The translations under genes were made by a program, and so were the position numbers. Below, one piece after another: positions 52,644-63,563 of a DNA stretch of 64,000 bases; position 1 is the stretch's first letter; each line of letters begins with the position of its first letter. Origin of the DNA: Clonostachys chloroleuca (lineage: Eukaryota; Ascomycota; Sordariomycetes; Hypocreales; Bionectriaceae). The DNA is taken from positions 1,364,001-1,428,000 of the forward strand of contig JBANAY010000004.1 of NCBI GenBank assembly GCA_037952775.1, given 5' to 3'. The notes under the pieces are model-generated. The model ran no database searches. It worked only from the letters and a program-made list of their open reading frames with translations, and was not told the DNA's origin.

Positions 52644-54326
52644 CTAGGGTTGCCAGTGATAAGACGCGCCCAAGGCAACAATATTCCATTTGCTGTATTT
52701 TCATTAGCTAAAGCAAGTAGAAATCCACTGCAGTTTGAAGAACATACCGGCCTTGAGGAGGGCAAGGGCAAATTCTCAAATTCAACCTAGCGAATCGTTC
52801 TGTCAACGCGTTCACCAAGTACGCGCATTGAGAGAGACCGCCAACTAGAATCACCTTCTGCATACATCATATTAGTAAATAGCCCAAATGAACCAAAATG
52901 AATCGTGGGGAAGCATACCGTGGGGGTCTTCACTGCAGGGCACATTCCTTCATGTGGACCTCTTTGACGATAGAAAAGAGGTGCTCAAGAAGCTGATCAA
53001 AAAGACCGATAAATGTAGCGTTAGAGTAAGTCAAATTAGAAATTAGAAGATATTCATTCTAATGCGGTTCTAGAGAGAGTGACTTACTGCTGGATGCTAA
53101 GCGTCCATTCTAATATCTCCACATCCAGACTATCTGCGTAATTGGCGGGGTCATGCACCAGCTTATCCTCCTCTTTCCATCGTTTCATGAGAGCGCGTTT
53201 GAATTTCTTCAGCATCTCAGCGTTAAGCGTTCTCTACGATTCGGGAATGCGACGCTCCATTTCTCTATCGAGTAACTTCGAATACTCTTCGTCGTTGAGA
53301 CATCCGCCATTGAGGCGGGACACCAACACACGAGCTGATGCAGATGCCCTCACGATGGGGCAGAAACGATGAACTACAACATCCTAATAATTTTAACAAA
53401 TATACTACAAACATGCGGTTGCGGTTCAACCTTGCTGCTAAAAAAAAACCCCCGGGGGGGGGAGGTAGAACTTACTGTGGTCATACCCCCTATGTCGCAG
53501 ATAATGGCTGTTTCTTGGCCTGTTCATCTATCCTTAGCAGTGTTCTTCTATTTAACAGATAGGTGACCAGGTAGAAGGAAAAGAAGTATATCGAGGCTTT
53601 CTTCCACTTACATCTCTGAGAGATTGAATCAATTTAGGCTCCGATTGCATCAGACCTCGAAGAGCGGCGACATGCTCCTCCTCAATCTTCATCGGCGGCA
53701 TCGGAAAAGCATCCATCGTAGAAACCTCCGTAGAAAAGGCTTGCTGAATCGACGGTTGCTGTAGCTCTTGGCCCCAGCAGGCGGGGAAAGTACACATAAG
53801 GTTGACATTGATAGTTCCATATTCCTTTGTCATCGCTACAAATTTTGCCTCAACACGTTCAAGAACATGCTGGTACAGGCCCTGAAGGAATATATTGAAG
53901 GCCTTCGATGCAACATAAGTGGGTTGTTTTTGCCAACAGGCCTTCAAATTTTGGACGGTCTTATCATCCGTCTGAGAGAAGCTGGTGCTATTGAGATCTA
54001 TGACGCCCAGCTTAAAATGGGATAAAAGCTCGTCATCGGGCTTAATTGTCCCATGAGGCGGCAAGAATGTTGCTCCGGTCTTCCCATCACGAACCAGCAA
54101 GGTAGGAAATTTATCAATCTCAACCTTATCAACAACATTAAATGTTTTGTGCTCCTCACAATACTTAGCAAGGGCACCATAAGCTCCGGAGTAGCTAGAA
54201 AGTTTCAACAATCAGGCAAGCTGATACCAAGTGACAAGGGGTGTGGATAATGGAAAATACTCACGTCACGCCTACATCCAAGCCAATGAAGACGTTGAGT
54301 CGGTTGCATGAGCACGTCTCAGCCAT
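52644..54326 (-). pseudogene. Hsp70-like (HSPA12/DnaK-related) ATPase, decayed
   Basis: The ATG at 54326 opens FIGLDVGVTYSGAYGALA, a divergent first phosphate loop of the Hsp70/actin fold, after an intron at 54195-54264. A long exon (53612-54194) continues with WQKQPTYVASKAFNIFLQGLYQHVL and NVNLMCTFPACW. The second phosphate motif ICDIGGMTT is found near 53478, but its frame needs one more base at the preceding splice site. A later exon with KRWKEEDKLVHDPANYAD has an in-frame TAG after RIPES (near 53236). The adenosine motif KVILVGGLSQCAYLV is near 52810. The last exon ends at TAG 52644-52646. The domain order is right for fungal Hsp70-like proteins without a peptide-binding domain, but the coding frame is broken at least twice. 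Confidence 0.7.
53439..53462. repeat. Stacked homopolymers A-C-G inside an intron
   Basis: About nine A, five C and ten G follow one another on the plus strand, inside a putative intron of the Hsp70-like relic, where they form the acceptor's pyrimidine tract on the minus strand. The exact run lengths are likely unreliable. Confidence 0.6.
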
Positions 54327-54826
54327 GGCAAAGAATCGAAGTGATGTGGCTTGAGATAAGAAAGGAGAGAGAAAGAAGAGAGAGAGAGTATCAAGAACGC
54401 AGGAGTCGTGAACAGTGATCCAAGTCTGTGAGGGAAGATTGTGTGCTATGAGAGAGAATCGGGAGTCGATATAAATACGGGACAGATTAGATGATTGAAT
54501 GGAAAAAACAATACCAATCAGGGTATGATGTACAAGCATCCACCATAACACTGTTCTGTCCCAGGGTTCTCGTCAATGACAAGGGGGCAGGTAACGGTCA
54601 TGCGAAATCTGGTATTCGAACAAGCATGAGGTATTCCTTGTTGTACACCCTTCCTGCTACTGTATGACTGTCTAAGACCTACAGTCAATGCACTCAGGTG
54701 GTTGCAGCACAGCACGGAAGCACGCATGATTTTGTCCCAAACACGCCGCTCGGGCAATTATGCGTGATCCTTCAAGCCACCCTTCCTTAGGTTGACAAAG
54801 AGAAAAATCCACCCCTCATTCTCCTT

Positions 54827-54841
54827 CCCCCCCCCCCCCCC
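54827..54841. repeat. Poly-C tract of 15
   Basis: A run of fifteen C lies about 110 bases upstream of the start codon at 54953, in a C/T-rich leader-like stretch. Confidence 0.7.
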
Positions 54842-54952
54842 TTTTGTTCATAAGACTTAAATTTTTTCTGCCAGTATTTTGTTGCCCCGCCCCATTCTGA
54901 ACAACTTGAGCTTTATTCCATCCACATACGGTTTCTTGCAGAGGCAGAGAAG

Positions 54953-56260
54953 ATGTCAGAACCGAAGAATCCCGAAGACAGCACCGCTATGCCTCCCGAT
55001 GAGAATGATGGGGAACTGAAGCGCCGTGAGGCCTCGCGTGATTCCTCAATGAGGTCACCCGCATCCAAAAGGCCTTGCATCCCATTGAATACACCTGGGA
55101 ATGAGATCCGGGATAGTGCTGATTTCCTTACTAATGGTGACAGCGACGATAAATAAGCAATCACAGAGATTGAACCAACTCCGCGTCCACCTTCACCCAT
55201 TCTGCTCAAGGAGGAGAGTGAAGGGAGAGAATTCGTGTATGATCGTCTCGATTTGCAGCATTCCCTCATCAACGGCTTAGTGGGCGATTTGAACCGCGAT
55301 ATCGGCCGGCTCATTAAAGAATGGATGCCTGAACGCTACTTATGGGAAGATCTTTCTGAGGAGAGCCAGAAGGAAATTAGTTCCTGGGCTTCCAACGCGA
55401 AGAAGCACATCGAGAACGAAGCCATAAAACATCCCAGAGCTTTGTTCAGGGGGTGGATCTTTCATCTCCTGTATGAGAATCTGTTCTCGCTTGACTGCCA
55501 CGAAAAGTGGTCATCACCCGACTGGGCAATGTTCGGGGAGCTGCAGCGCATATACAGCAGTACGTGCATAATCCGGTTCCCCTTGTTTTCTTAACGCCAA
55601 GCAGGAGCTTATTGCTTATTGGCCGCAGAACACGCAGAGAACTCTGGAGACCCTGATTCACCATTCAACAATCGCTTTCACAACTGGCGCCACATCTCGC
55701 CAGGCATGCTCTTCGACATGCATAACGATACCTGGCATACCGAACCACGCCGGCTCTACAAAATTCTCGCAGATCATCTCGGACCTCTCTTTTTATCCGA
55801 GTCCCGCACCAGAGCTCCCGATCAAACCTCACATGAGCGTCTAGAGTGGGTGGTTTACAGAGCCATCAAGTTGGACGCTCTCATGATCCATTCACTAATC
55901 AGCCTGACAATGAAAATGAGAGACCCCGCCACGGGTAAAGTGAAAGATTTTCCCTTGGTTGATCGTAACCTAATGATAGCTCCATTCGCCAATCTCGATG
56001 GTTCACACGTTGTGGACTTCATAATCGAACCACAGCTCACCATACGTGGGTACGAGGGCTCTCGCCCAATGAAACACAGCTGGAAAGACTTGGTAGCATA
56101 CCGAAGTAGTGCAATAATATCTGAAGGAGTTGGAGCCGGCTATGCAACTAAATACGACGAAGAACAGGTCTTCTGGGTCGCCACAAGTCAGATCACCGGG
56201 CCAGCCGCTGGAGAGGACCACGACCTTCCACAACCTACGGAAAACCTAGAAGGAGCTTAG
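54953..56260 (+). CDS. Conserved fungal protein of unknown function, internal TAA at codon 68
   Basis: Two exons, 54953-55559 and 55605-56260, would give 420 codons. The ATG opens an acidic, serine-rich N-terminus with a basic patch (ELKRREASRDSS, SKRPC). TAA at 55154-55156 interrupts it in frame. The same frame then resumes with AITEIEPTPRPPSPILLKEE and a helical region (LVGDLNRDIGRLIKEWMPERY, LFRGWIFHLLYENLFSLD). After the intron comes NRFHNWRHISPGMLFDMH, and the final part (DGSHVVDFIIEPQLTIRGYEG) looks beta-rich. The intron donor GTACGT and acceptor GCAG keep the phase. I do not recognise a domain of known function. A start downstream of the stop (ATG 55322) would remove 123 codons. Probably a damaged gene, otherwise a sequencing substitution. 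Confidence 0.65.
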
Positions 56261-57298
56261 CTCAGACTGGCTACATATTCGTTTTGGTTATCAAGGCCGG
56301 TTGGCCACATTTTTTCTTTGGAAACAGTGGGAGTGCCAAGAATTCAGGCAAGAAGGCTCGCTGTTGTGCAACTTCCAGTCGGTGGGAGGGGAAGAGAGGG
56401 AGGAGGGAAGGGTTCGAAACTGCTTGCTCATGTCCTACACTCACTTTGTACCTCATTTCTTATGTGCCGTCACTCATTTTGTATCGTTCGTTTAAAACCA
56501 ATCAAATTGACACATGTTTTGAAAAGATTCTTCCAGCAGCGGCGTGTGGCGTACAGTCACACAACGCTCACAGCGTATGAAACAGATGCCAAGGCGGATT
56601 CTCGTTGCAGCTGCAGCCATAGTAATGTATGTAAGCCGGACGAAAATTACGACCCGGTGTCACCTTGGACGACGTTAGCTCGGCTACTTTCACAACACAA
56701 GAGAAAATCCAGACTGGTCCTGATCTTGGCTGCAGGAGTCTAAGCCATCTATCTCACCTAACCACCCTTTCACTCTGTGCAACAGATGCGGGCTATCAGT
56801 CCCAGAACGAGGAGGCCTCCTGCAAGAATTTCACCAATAAGCGGGCTAGAGGGCGGGGGGCAAGACGAAAGTGCATCTTTTGATCATGCTGAAGTACGGT
56901 ATAATCAATGTCTGGATTTAGGTAGTTTGTGTACGTGATGTGGTTATGTTAGTTTCGGCCTGACTGCTGATACCAACATACCCTATAGCTATGAGATTTT
57001 GCTGTGCTCATATTTTCACTGTCTGGTTTTATGGTTTGCGAAGAATAAGAGATGAATCCAATTTGAAATTTGTATCAACAAGGGTGTTTGTGCTTCTACG
57101 CTTATGGTTTCTTGGTAATTTAGGAGGCTTGTTTGACTGACGGTGGAACTGATGCTGCACACAACAAACGCCAGTAGGTGTCACAAGAGCTACAGAACGC
57201 ATCTACTCGGAATATTTTGCGTTCTTTTTCCGTATCTGGTGCCTGTTCCGGGACACGCGCATGGGTTGTCGCACCCCGGAATGGGCTTCGTTTTCAGC
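56261..57298. other. Intergenic between convergent genes
   Basis: The gene before it (plus) and the acetyltransferase after it (minus) converge here. Several overlapping open frames at 56284-56883 lie in three phases without family features. Nothing is supported. Confidence 0.4.
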
Positions 57299-58146
57299 CT
57301 AAGCTGCGTCCGTGTGGATGGATGCTCTGATTTCCTTCAAGTCTTTGATTTGCCGACCATTCTCGTCAAAATTATCGTCACTTAACCAGGTCTCCAAGGC
57401 CTTCTTGATGACAGGCCATTCGTCCTCGGTGATGCTGTACCATGCTGTGTCACGGCTACGACCTTTGATGATCATGTGCTTCCTATGACGAAGGAACGAA
57501 TGGAAGATTAGCAGCTGAGACCGTGCGCGGTGGAGATGCAATAGTGTACAGTTCGGGGGGGGGAAAAACGAGAAAAAGAAAAGAGAAAGAATAGCCTAGA
57601 CTCGGAGACTCACCTGAAGATTCCCTCGAAGACGAAGCCGAGCCGTTCAGCTGCCGCCAAGCTGGGCTTGTTCAAATGGTTCGCCTTCCACTCGAACCGG
57701 GAGTAGCCCAGGTCGTCAAAAGCGTGCTTCATGGTCAGGTAGAAGGCCTCGGTGGCCATGCGCGTCTTCCTCAGCGCCTGGCCGAAGATGATGCTCCCAA
57801 TTTCCAGCCGGCGGTGCGCAGGGACAATGTTCATGAACGACATGAGCCCGACCGGCTCTGGGCTGCCGGCGTCGGGCGTGGGCTTGGCGAGCACAGCATA
57901 GCAGAGGGGGTCGCTGGCCTTGCACCAGCCGTCGACGGCGGCTTGCCACTCGGCCTCTGTGTTGTAGGGCCCGCCAAACATGAAGGTCCACGGCTGGGCA
58001 TTTCCCTCGCCCGCGAGATGCTTGAAGCTGGCTGGTGCGTGCGACGGCTCCAGGGGAACCAGGGACGTGTAGCGCCCATGTAGCGGCGTGCGCGGTGGCA
58101 CGACGGCCGGGTCGGTAGGCACAGGGGGACCAAGTAGGGCATCCAT
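57299..58146 (-). CDS. GNAT acetyltransferase (RimJ/RimL-like)
   Basis: Two exons on the minus strand, 57614-58146 and 57483-adjacent 57299-57482, give 238 aa. The ATG at 58146 is followed by DALLGPPVPTDPAVVPPRTPL. The GNAT_3 fold is visible: RYTSLVPLEPSHAPASF, WTFMFGGPYNTEAEWQAAV, EPVGLMSFMNIVPAHRRLE, then the acetyl-CoA-binding region IGSIIFGQALRKTRMATEAF and YSRFEWKANHLNKPSLAAAE with RLGFVFEGIFR. Acetyl groups go from acetyl-CoA to an amine; the substrate is unknown. Homologues of this shape are widespread in fungi. The intron (GTGAGT...TAG) joins GIFR to KHMIIKG in frame. The region is more GC-rich than its neighbours, as the 59-64 kb genes are too. Confidence 0.9.
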
Positions 58147-59419
58147 GATGGTTCGTGAGACGGTGGAGGGAAGAGGCAATATTGGGAGCCTAGACTGGGG
58201 ATCTAAATAATGTGCAACCCGTCTTTTTGTTCAGTGGGAGGGAGCAATTGGGGCCACTGGCGATGGGCGAGACGGGTTGTACTTGTATTATGGAGGAGGC
58301 TGCATTAAAGCTCTCCAGTCGACTGCCTCATCAAGTAATTCTAGGCAGCGAATTGCCGGTCATACAAGTGTCGTCTTTGCGCGCGCGACGGTTGACTGCC
58401 GAGCATCACGGCTGACTACCGACACGAGTCATAATGGGCAAATCCAAGCCGACCATCGGCGAACGCCACAAGCTCCAACACAGCAGAATCTCACGAACTG
58501 TGGCTTGGTGGCTTCTACATGACTTCTCTTATTTGGCATATCTGGGAACTGAAAGCTCACATCTGGGCGATGGCGTTTGTGACAAGCTGATTATTTCCCC
58601 TTTTCTTCTCGACCCTCGAGCACTACGAGCTGAGAAGGTGTAGAAAAACAGAAAGAAGAAAAAAGGAAAACGAAAAGCGGCTGGATCGAAATTGAAGCCT
58701 CAGCAGAGTTATGACATATGACACGAGGTGCAGATTGTGCAGCACGGACATATCTGGAGCGCATGGAGATCTCTGCATTGATGGACCTGTCTCAGCTGCC
58801 ACATGCTGGACATCCCTGGATGGGAGAGCACATCTTGCTGCACAGCCAGATCACAGCTATGTAAGCGCTGCATCTCTTCACTCTGAGAAAATTCCAGCGG
58901 TTGCACTGATCGAGCACATCCTTGACGTCTCGCTACAATCCATGCCTGCCAATACGACGGAAACAGACAAACAGCGTCTAGCTGAGCGGCTAGATGAAGT
59001 CTAGACCACAAACAATGTCAATCGCTGGACTAATATTGTGATTGCTACCGTAGTAATCTTCTTCAGACTGCCATTCTCTTGCGGGTCCCGGCATGCTTCT
59101 CGGACCCATGCATAATATTAAATCATGGCCGACAGGGATAAAGACCAGAATTGGCCCTGCTAGTTTCCTGTTTGGTGTCGCATCTTCCCTGATGGCGTGA
59201 GCTAATTACCAGGAACCAATTGGTAGGCTCGTGGACTGACAACCCTGGCAGATTAGGCGAGATGAATAAAACAGAACCCAAGAGCTACACTCCTTTCCGC
59301 CCCCCTCTTTGGGCACCTCTCTCTCTGTGAAACCAACATTCCAACCGTCCCGTCTCACGCTAGATGGACACATCGAGCGGCTGCCATTCGCGGTGCTGGC
59401 ACGACGCCGATTGTCTTTG
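58147..59419. other. Intergenic, one small open frame
   Basis: The plus-strand frame from ATG 58711 to 59004 encodes 97 residues with a CRLC start region and a helical end (ALIEHILDVSLQSM). It overlaps an equally long antisense frame, so it is not called as a gene. The rest holds the acetyltransferase promoter and the leader of the Ecm33-like gene. Confidence 0.35.
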
Positions 59420-61507
59420 ATGGCTCCCACGAGACACGCCGTCCTCGTGGCGGCGTCCATTCTTTTGGCACAGGTTGTTGCAGGTAAGTAAACAATCGGC
59501 TCCGGGGCGTGCGGGACGAGCAGGGTGAAGGGTGGGAAGCTGACGAGGAATCCTCACGCGACGGCAGACTGCAACATATCGTCAAACTACACAATCATCG
59601 ATGCTCCCGACGACAGCAAAACCGTCTCAACGTGCGATGCGATCGATGGGTCTCTCTCTCTTTTGTTCAACAGCGCCCCCTCCGCCTGGCCCAGCGAAGC
59701 ATCAGTCGACCTCGGCAGCGTCGGGTCCATCGAAGGCGACCTCGTAATATATCCGTCCAGCCAACCGAAGAAAACGACGGCCACGGCCAAGAGTCTGAAG
59801 AAGGTGGATGGCGATCTAACCATTTCGGTCACGGGAACGACCAGCTCGGTCAAGGAGGTCCAAATCTCGTTCCCAGCCTTGGAGCAGGTCCAGAAAAACT
59901 ACGTCATCTCCGGACCATACCAGAGCTTCACGGTTGAACATGCTAAGTCTCTCACCGTTGGTGGGCTGATGCGGGTGAGCGACCTCGAATCAACCGATCT
60001 TTCCCTCGGCGGCGTAAGCTCCGTAAAGCAAGATTTCTCAATCAACTCGAACAAGAACCTCCAGACGTTGACAGTGGGCGACCTGACGACGACGGAGAAG
60101 GCTTTCGCCTTGACTTCCCACAGTAAGCTCACCAAGGCGACATTCGCAAGCCTCAAGACCATCAAGGGGGATGGCACCATCTACCAAAACGCAGCTCTCA
60201 CCTCCTTCGCACTGCCGGCCCTCGAGACAGCCGGTACCTTTTCCTTCACCTCCAATGGGGCAAACGCCGCTCTCTACCTCCCCAAGCTGCAGTCCCTCGG
60301 CAGCGGCAACAGCTCTTCGACATCGACATTTGACTCGCTGAGCAAAATCCAGCTGGCTTCCCTCACGACCGTCAAGGGCGCCCTTGCCTTCCAGTCAACC
60401 TCCATCGAGGACCTTACCGTGCCCCTCCTCAAGAACTTGAACGGGAGCATCACTGTCCAGAGCAACCCGAGCTTGACGACGTTGGCCCTCCCCCGCGTGA
60501 GCGTCGTCACGGATATTTTCATCAAGAAGAACGACAAGTTGACCAACTTCACCGCCAACGCGCTTAAATCGGTGCACTCCATCTCGATCTCGGGATCTCT
60601 CACAAACGTCGAGTTCTTCGGGCTTAAAGAGGTGACGGGCGACTTTGAGGTCAGCGGGGGCAGCTCGATGGACTGCTACTGGTTCCAGCAGAACCTGAAG
60701 AAGATCGTCAAGGGCAAGTTCAACTGCGTGGGCAACTACGACGAGACAGAGCGCAAGTCCAGCACCGGAGGGATTGAGAACACGGAGGGCAACCCCAACG
60801 ACTACATGACCGACATCCCGAACGACACCACCGGCACCAACGGCGGCTCCAGCAACGGCGGTGGATCAAATAGCGATAACAAGGATGAGGGCGGCAGCGG
60901 AGGAGGAGGTCTGTCCACCGGGGCAAAGGCTGGCATCGGAGCCGGCGTGGGCGTCGCGGCCCTGCTCATCCTCGCCCTCCTCTTTTGGCTGTGGAGGAAG
61001 CGCAGGGAGGAGCCCAGCTCGCTGAAGCTGTCGGACTCGCCCCCGCCGTCGCTGCCCGTCCTGCCCATGATGGAGAAGCACACGGTCATCAGCAGCAACA
61101 GCAGCAGCAGCGAGGACGTCGGCAGCCAGTACAGCAGCCACTACAGCGTCAACAACCCCAACGGGGTCACCATGGCCAGCGGGGCCATCAACAACAACAC
61201 CAATAGCAGCAACAGCAACAGCAGCAACGGCGGCAATAACAACAGCCGATCTAGTATCTACGAGGGCGACCAGAAGCTGGGGGTCTACACGACCATCGAG
61301 GCCACTGGCGAGCCTTCATCGCCGTCCCAGGTGGGGACTCTGAATTTCGGGCGTATTTCTTTGTTGAGCTCGGCGTCGAAGAGGCTGTCGGACAAGGGCA
61401 TGGGCGCCTGGAAGACGATCCGGAGAGTGAGCGTGTCATCGGGGGAGGAGGAGGGGAATACCAGCAACAGCGGCAAGAGCAATAAGAGTGGCAACGCCTC
61501 ATCCTGA
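59420..61507 (+). CDS. Ecm33/Sps2-like cell-surface protein with transmembrane anchor
   Basis: Exons 59420-59483 and 59568-61507 give 667 aa. The first 21 residues form a signal peptide (APTRHAVLVAASILLAQVVA), then mature DCNISSNYTI. Residues about 30-420 consist of receptor-L/leucine-rich-like beta repeats typical of Ecm33 and Sps2 (CDAIDGSLSLLF, SIEGDLVIYPS, LKKVDGDLTIS, SNPSLTTLALPRVSVVTDI), ending at a conserved tail CYWFQQNLKKIVKGKFNC. A Gly/Ser/Asn linker leads to one membrane helix at about 475-497 (GVGVAALLILALLFWLW) followed by RKRRE. A 170-residue Ser/Asn-rich cytoplasmic tail follows. Classical Ecm33 proteins are GPI-anchored and needed for wall integrity. This one appears to be a single-pass membrane protein, so it may act as a surface sensor or adhesin. 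Confidence 0.85.
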
Positions 61508-62664
61508 TACGGCCGGGCAAATTTGTATATCGAGATAGCGAAAGCGTTTGATAATTTTAATATAATTTGTGAACAAGCTTGACTTGACAATGACGTGGCC
61601 TACCTAGGTGCGCATATCCTTGTGATCTATCACCGTCCATATCTGCCCTTAAGTGCATGCTTGTCTCAGTTGCTCTCCTAGGTCGGCATTGCTAGACCAT
61701 CTCATAATCAATGGCGTGCAACATGTGGATTAAAGGCAACGGCTTGTGGTCCTGTCACTCATACTGAGGTGAAGCTTTCAAGGTGAAACGAGAGCCGCCA
61801 GTGATCCCGTGGCGCCAGCCAATCCTGAAGCTTCGGGCGACCATCTCAATTCCCCGCCTGGAGATCTAGTAAGGCTCATTGAGCTACTGTGGCTTGCTAT
61901 TTGATATTGCCTGCCGAAAATCCGAGCGATGGCAACCTTAGCGACGCCAGAGCCTTAAGTGAAATGCGCCGGCAATCTCGAACCGAAGCCAAAATGGCGC
62001 ACAACCCAAAGAGGCACTTCGATTACCATTTCCTTGCCCCTCGACAAATGGGGTTCGGAGCTGATGGTGTGGCCAGGCAGAGCTGAGATGGCACCATCCA
62101 CGACAAGCGTGACAGTATCATCAATGCGAGGAGGCCTCCCCATCACTTGCTGGCTATGAACCGGAAGAATGGCAAGCCTAGCCCAATCCAATGGGCTCCC
62201 TCCCCCATCCTGACGGTGAAGTCCGCCTTTCACCGTACTCACGGCACCGGCACGAGCGGGTCGATCGGCTTAGATCCAGACGCCACGCCACAGCTGTCGG
62301 GAGCTCTCCAGCTCCAGAATCCATTCCATCAATAGCTACTGCCTCTGTGGGGGCCCCTTTCGGCGTCAAGATGCCGTACGAATGACATGACGACCTTGAA
62401 ACACCCGGCTCTGAAGCATGAAGCGGGATGACGCGTACCCAATGCCGTCACGGGCCGTTCTTGATTAGCCGTGAGATCCAGGCGATGGCGAATAGGGACA
62501 CCTGGAGCTTGTTACTGGATTGTTTGAGGGGGTGAAGAAGGTTATATAAGCTGAAGCCGCATCGCTAAGTGCAAGTCAGTTCGCTCAAAGTCTCAATCCC
62601 AATCATCGCCCTCTTAAACAAAAATTAGCCTTCAAACCTACATTTATTTTTATAATATATCATC
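61508..62664. other. Intergenic; CipC promoter with TATA-like element
   Basis: No supported gene in 1.16 kb. A TATATAAG element at 62543-62550 lies about 115 bases before the CipC start codon, a plausible TATA box. Open frames at 61889-62385 overlap on both strands and lack family features. Confidence 0.45.
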
Positions 62665-63119
62665 ATGGGTTGGTTTGACGGTGAGTCCTTATACCGCCGA
62701 GTCTGAGATAGCATCCTCGACGGAATCACCTAACAAATCTAAAGATGACTCCCACGAGGCCCAGTCCTACGATCAGGTCGTAAACCGCCCTCACGAGGCC
62801 AAGTGGTCGCACGAGTTGCTCGGCGGTGCTGCTGCCTTCGAGGCCGCCAAGGCCTACGAGGACCATGTTGCAAGGAACGGTATGATGGCCTCCCTTCCTA
62901 TCACAGCTAGAGTCGAAAGGCCTTTTTCTAACGTGAGGTTTCATTCCAGGCCAGCCCGCAGAGCACGCTCGCGCAAAGGAGATCCTCGCCGGTGTGATTG
63001 GCGCATTCGTCGACCGCGAGGTCGAGACAAGGGGACTGGACTATGTTGATAAGGAGAAGGCCAAGCGCCATGCCCAGCAGCAGGCTGAGCGGCAACTCGC
63101 CAACGAGGGTCAGTGGTAA
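62665..63119 (+). CDS. cipC: CipC-like protein (DUF3759)
   Basis: Three exons (62665-62680, 62745-62879, 62950-63119) give 106 aa. The first exon is only 16 bases and encodes MGWFD. The joined protein matches the CipC family throughout: MGWFDDDSHEAQSYDQV, HEAKWSHELLGGAAAFEAAKAYE, AKEILAGVIGAFVDREVETRGLDYV and KEKAKRHAQQQAE, each abbreviated to key stretches. CipC was named as a concanamycin-induced protein in Aspergillus nidulans. Homologues are abundant stress- and hypha-associated proteins of unknown biochemical role, predicted cytosolic and helical. A TATA-like box lies upstream, as expected for a strongly expressed gene. Lengths and phases fit exactly (321 coding bases). Confidence 0.92.
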
Positions 63120-63563
63120 ATTATATACATATGCCTGCCTATAAATAAACAAATTGAAATGACTGGACCCCGCAATCGAAGATGTGTACGAGTTATTCCT
63201 GCTAGCCTTATCAAGCTCCAAGACGCAGCTCCTCCCTCACATGTTGTAATAGACTGTCCTGCCGTATGAGCCGACTTTGAACACTCGGCCAAGAACATGT
63301 CGATTCACCCGAGAGCTGAAAGAGACCCATGCTTTATTTCATTTCCGGGGCTCTTCAGCTGCTATTCATCACCTCCTTTACTGGGCCAATTGACCGTCGT
63401 CCTCCGCCCACTCTGGCGCCCCGCTGCGGTGCGAACTCCGTGACGATGCGCCTGGGAGGATTCGCTCGCTTTGCGCGGTAATGCCGTCCTTTTGGATAAA
63501 TGACGCGCATCTTGAATGCGACTATGTAGCTACATGAGATGATACATCTCAATTGATGATTAG

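Noticed and set aside
56284..56883. Several overlapping open frames between convergent genes
   Set aside because: Three phases are open over the same bases and none shows family-like sequence or intron signals.
58711..59004. 97-codon ATG-initiated frame
   Set aside because: The antisense is open over the same length and only a single CxxC stands out; left as a note in the intergenic entry.
61889..62385. Open frames upstream of CipC
   Set aside because: They occur on both strands with no recognisable protein; more likely promoter sequence.
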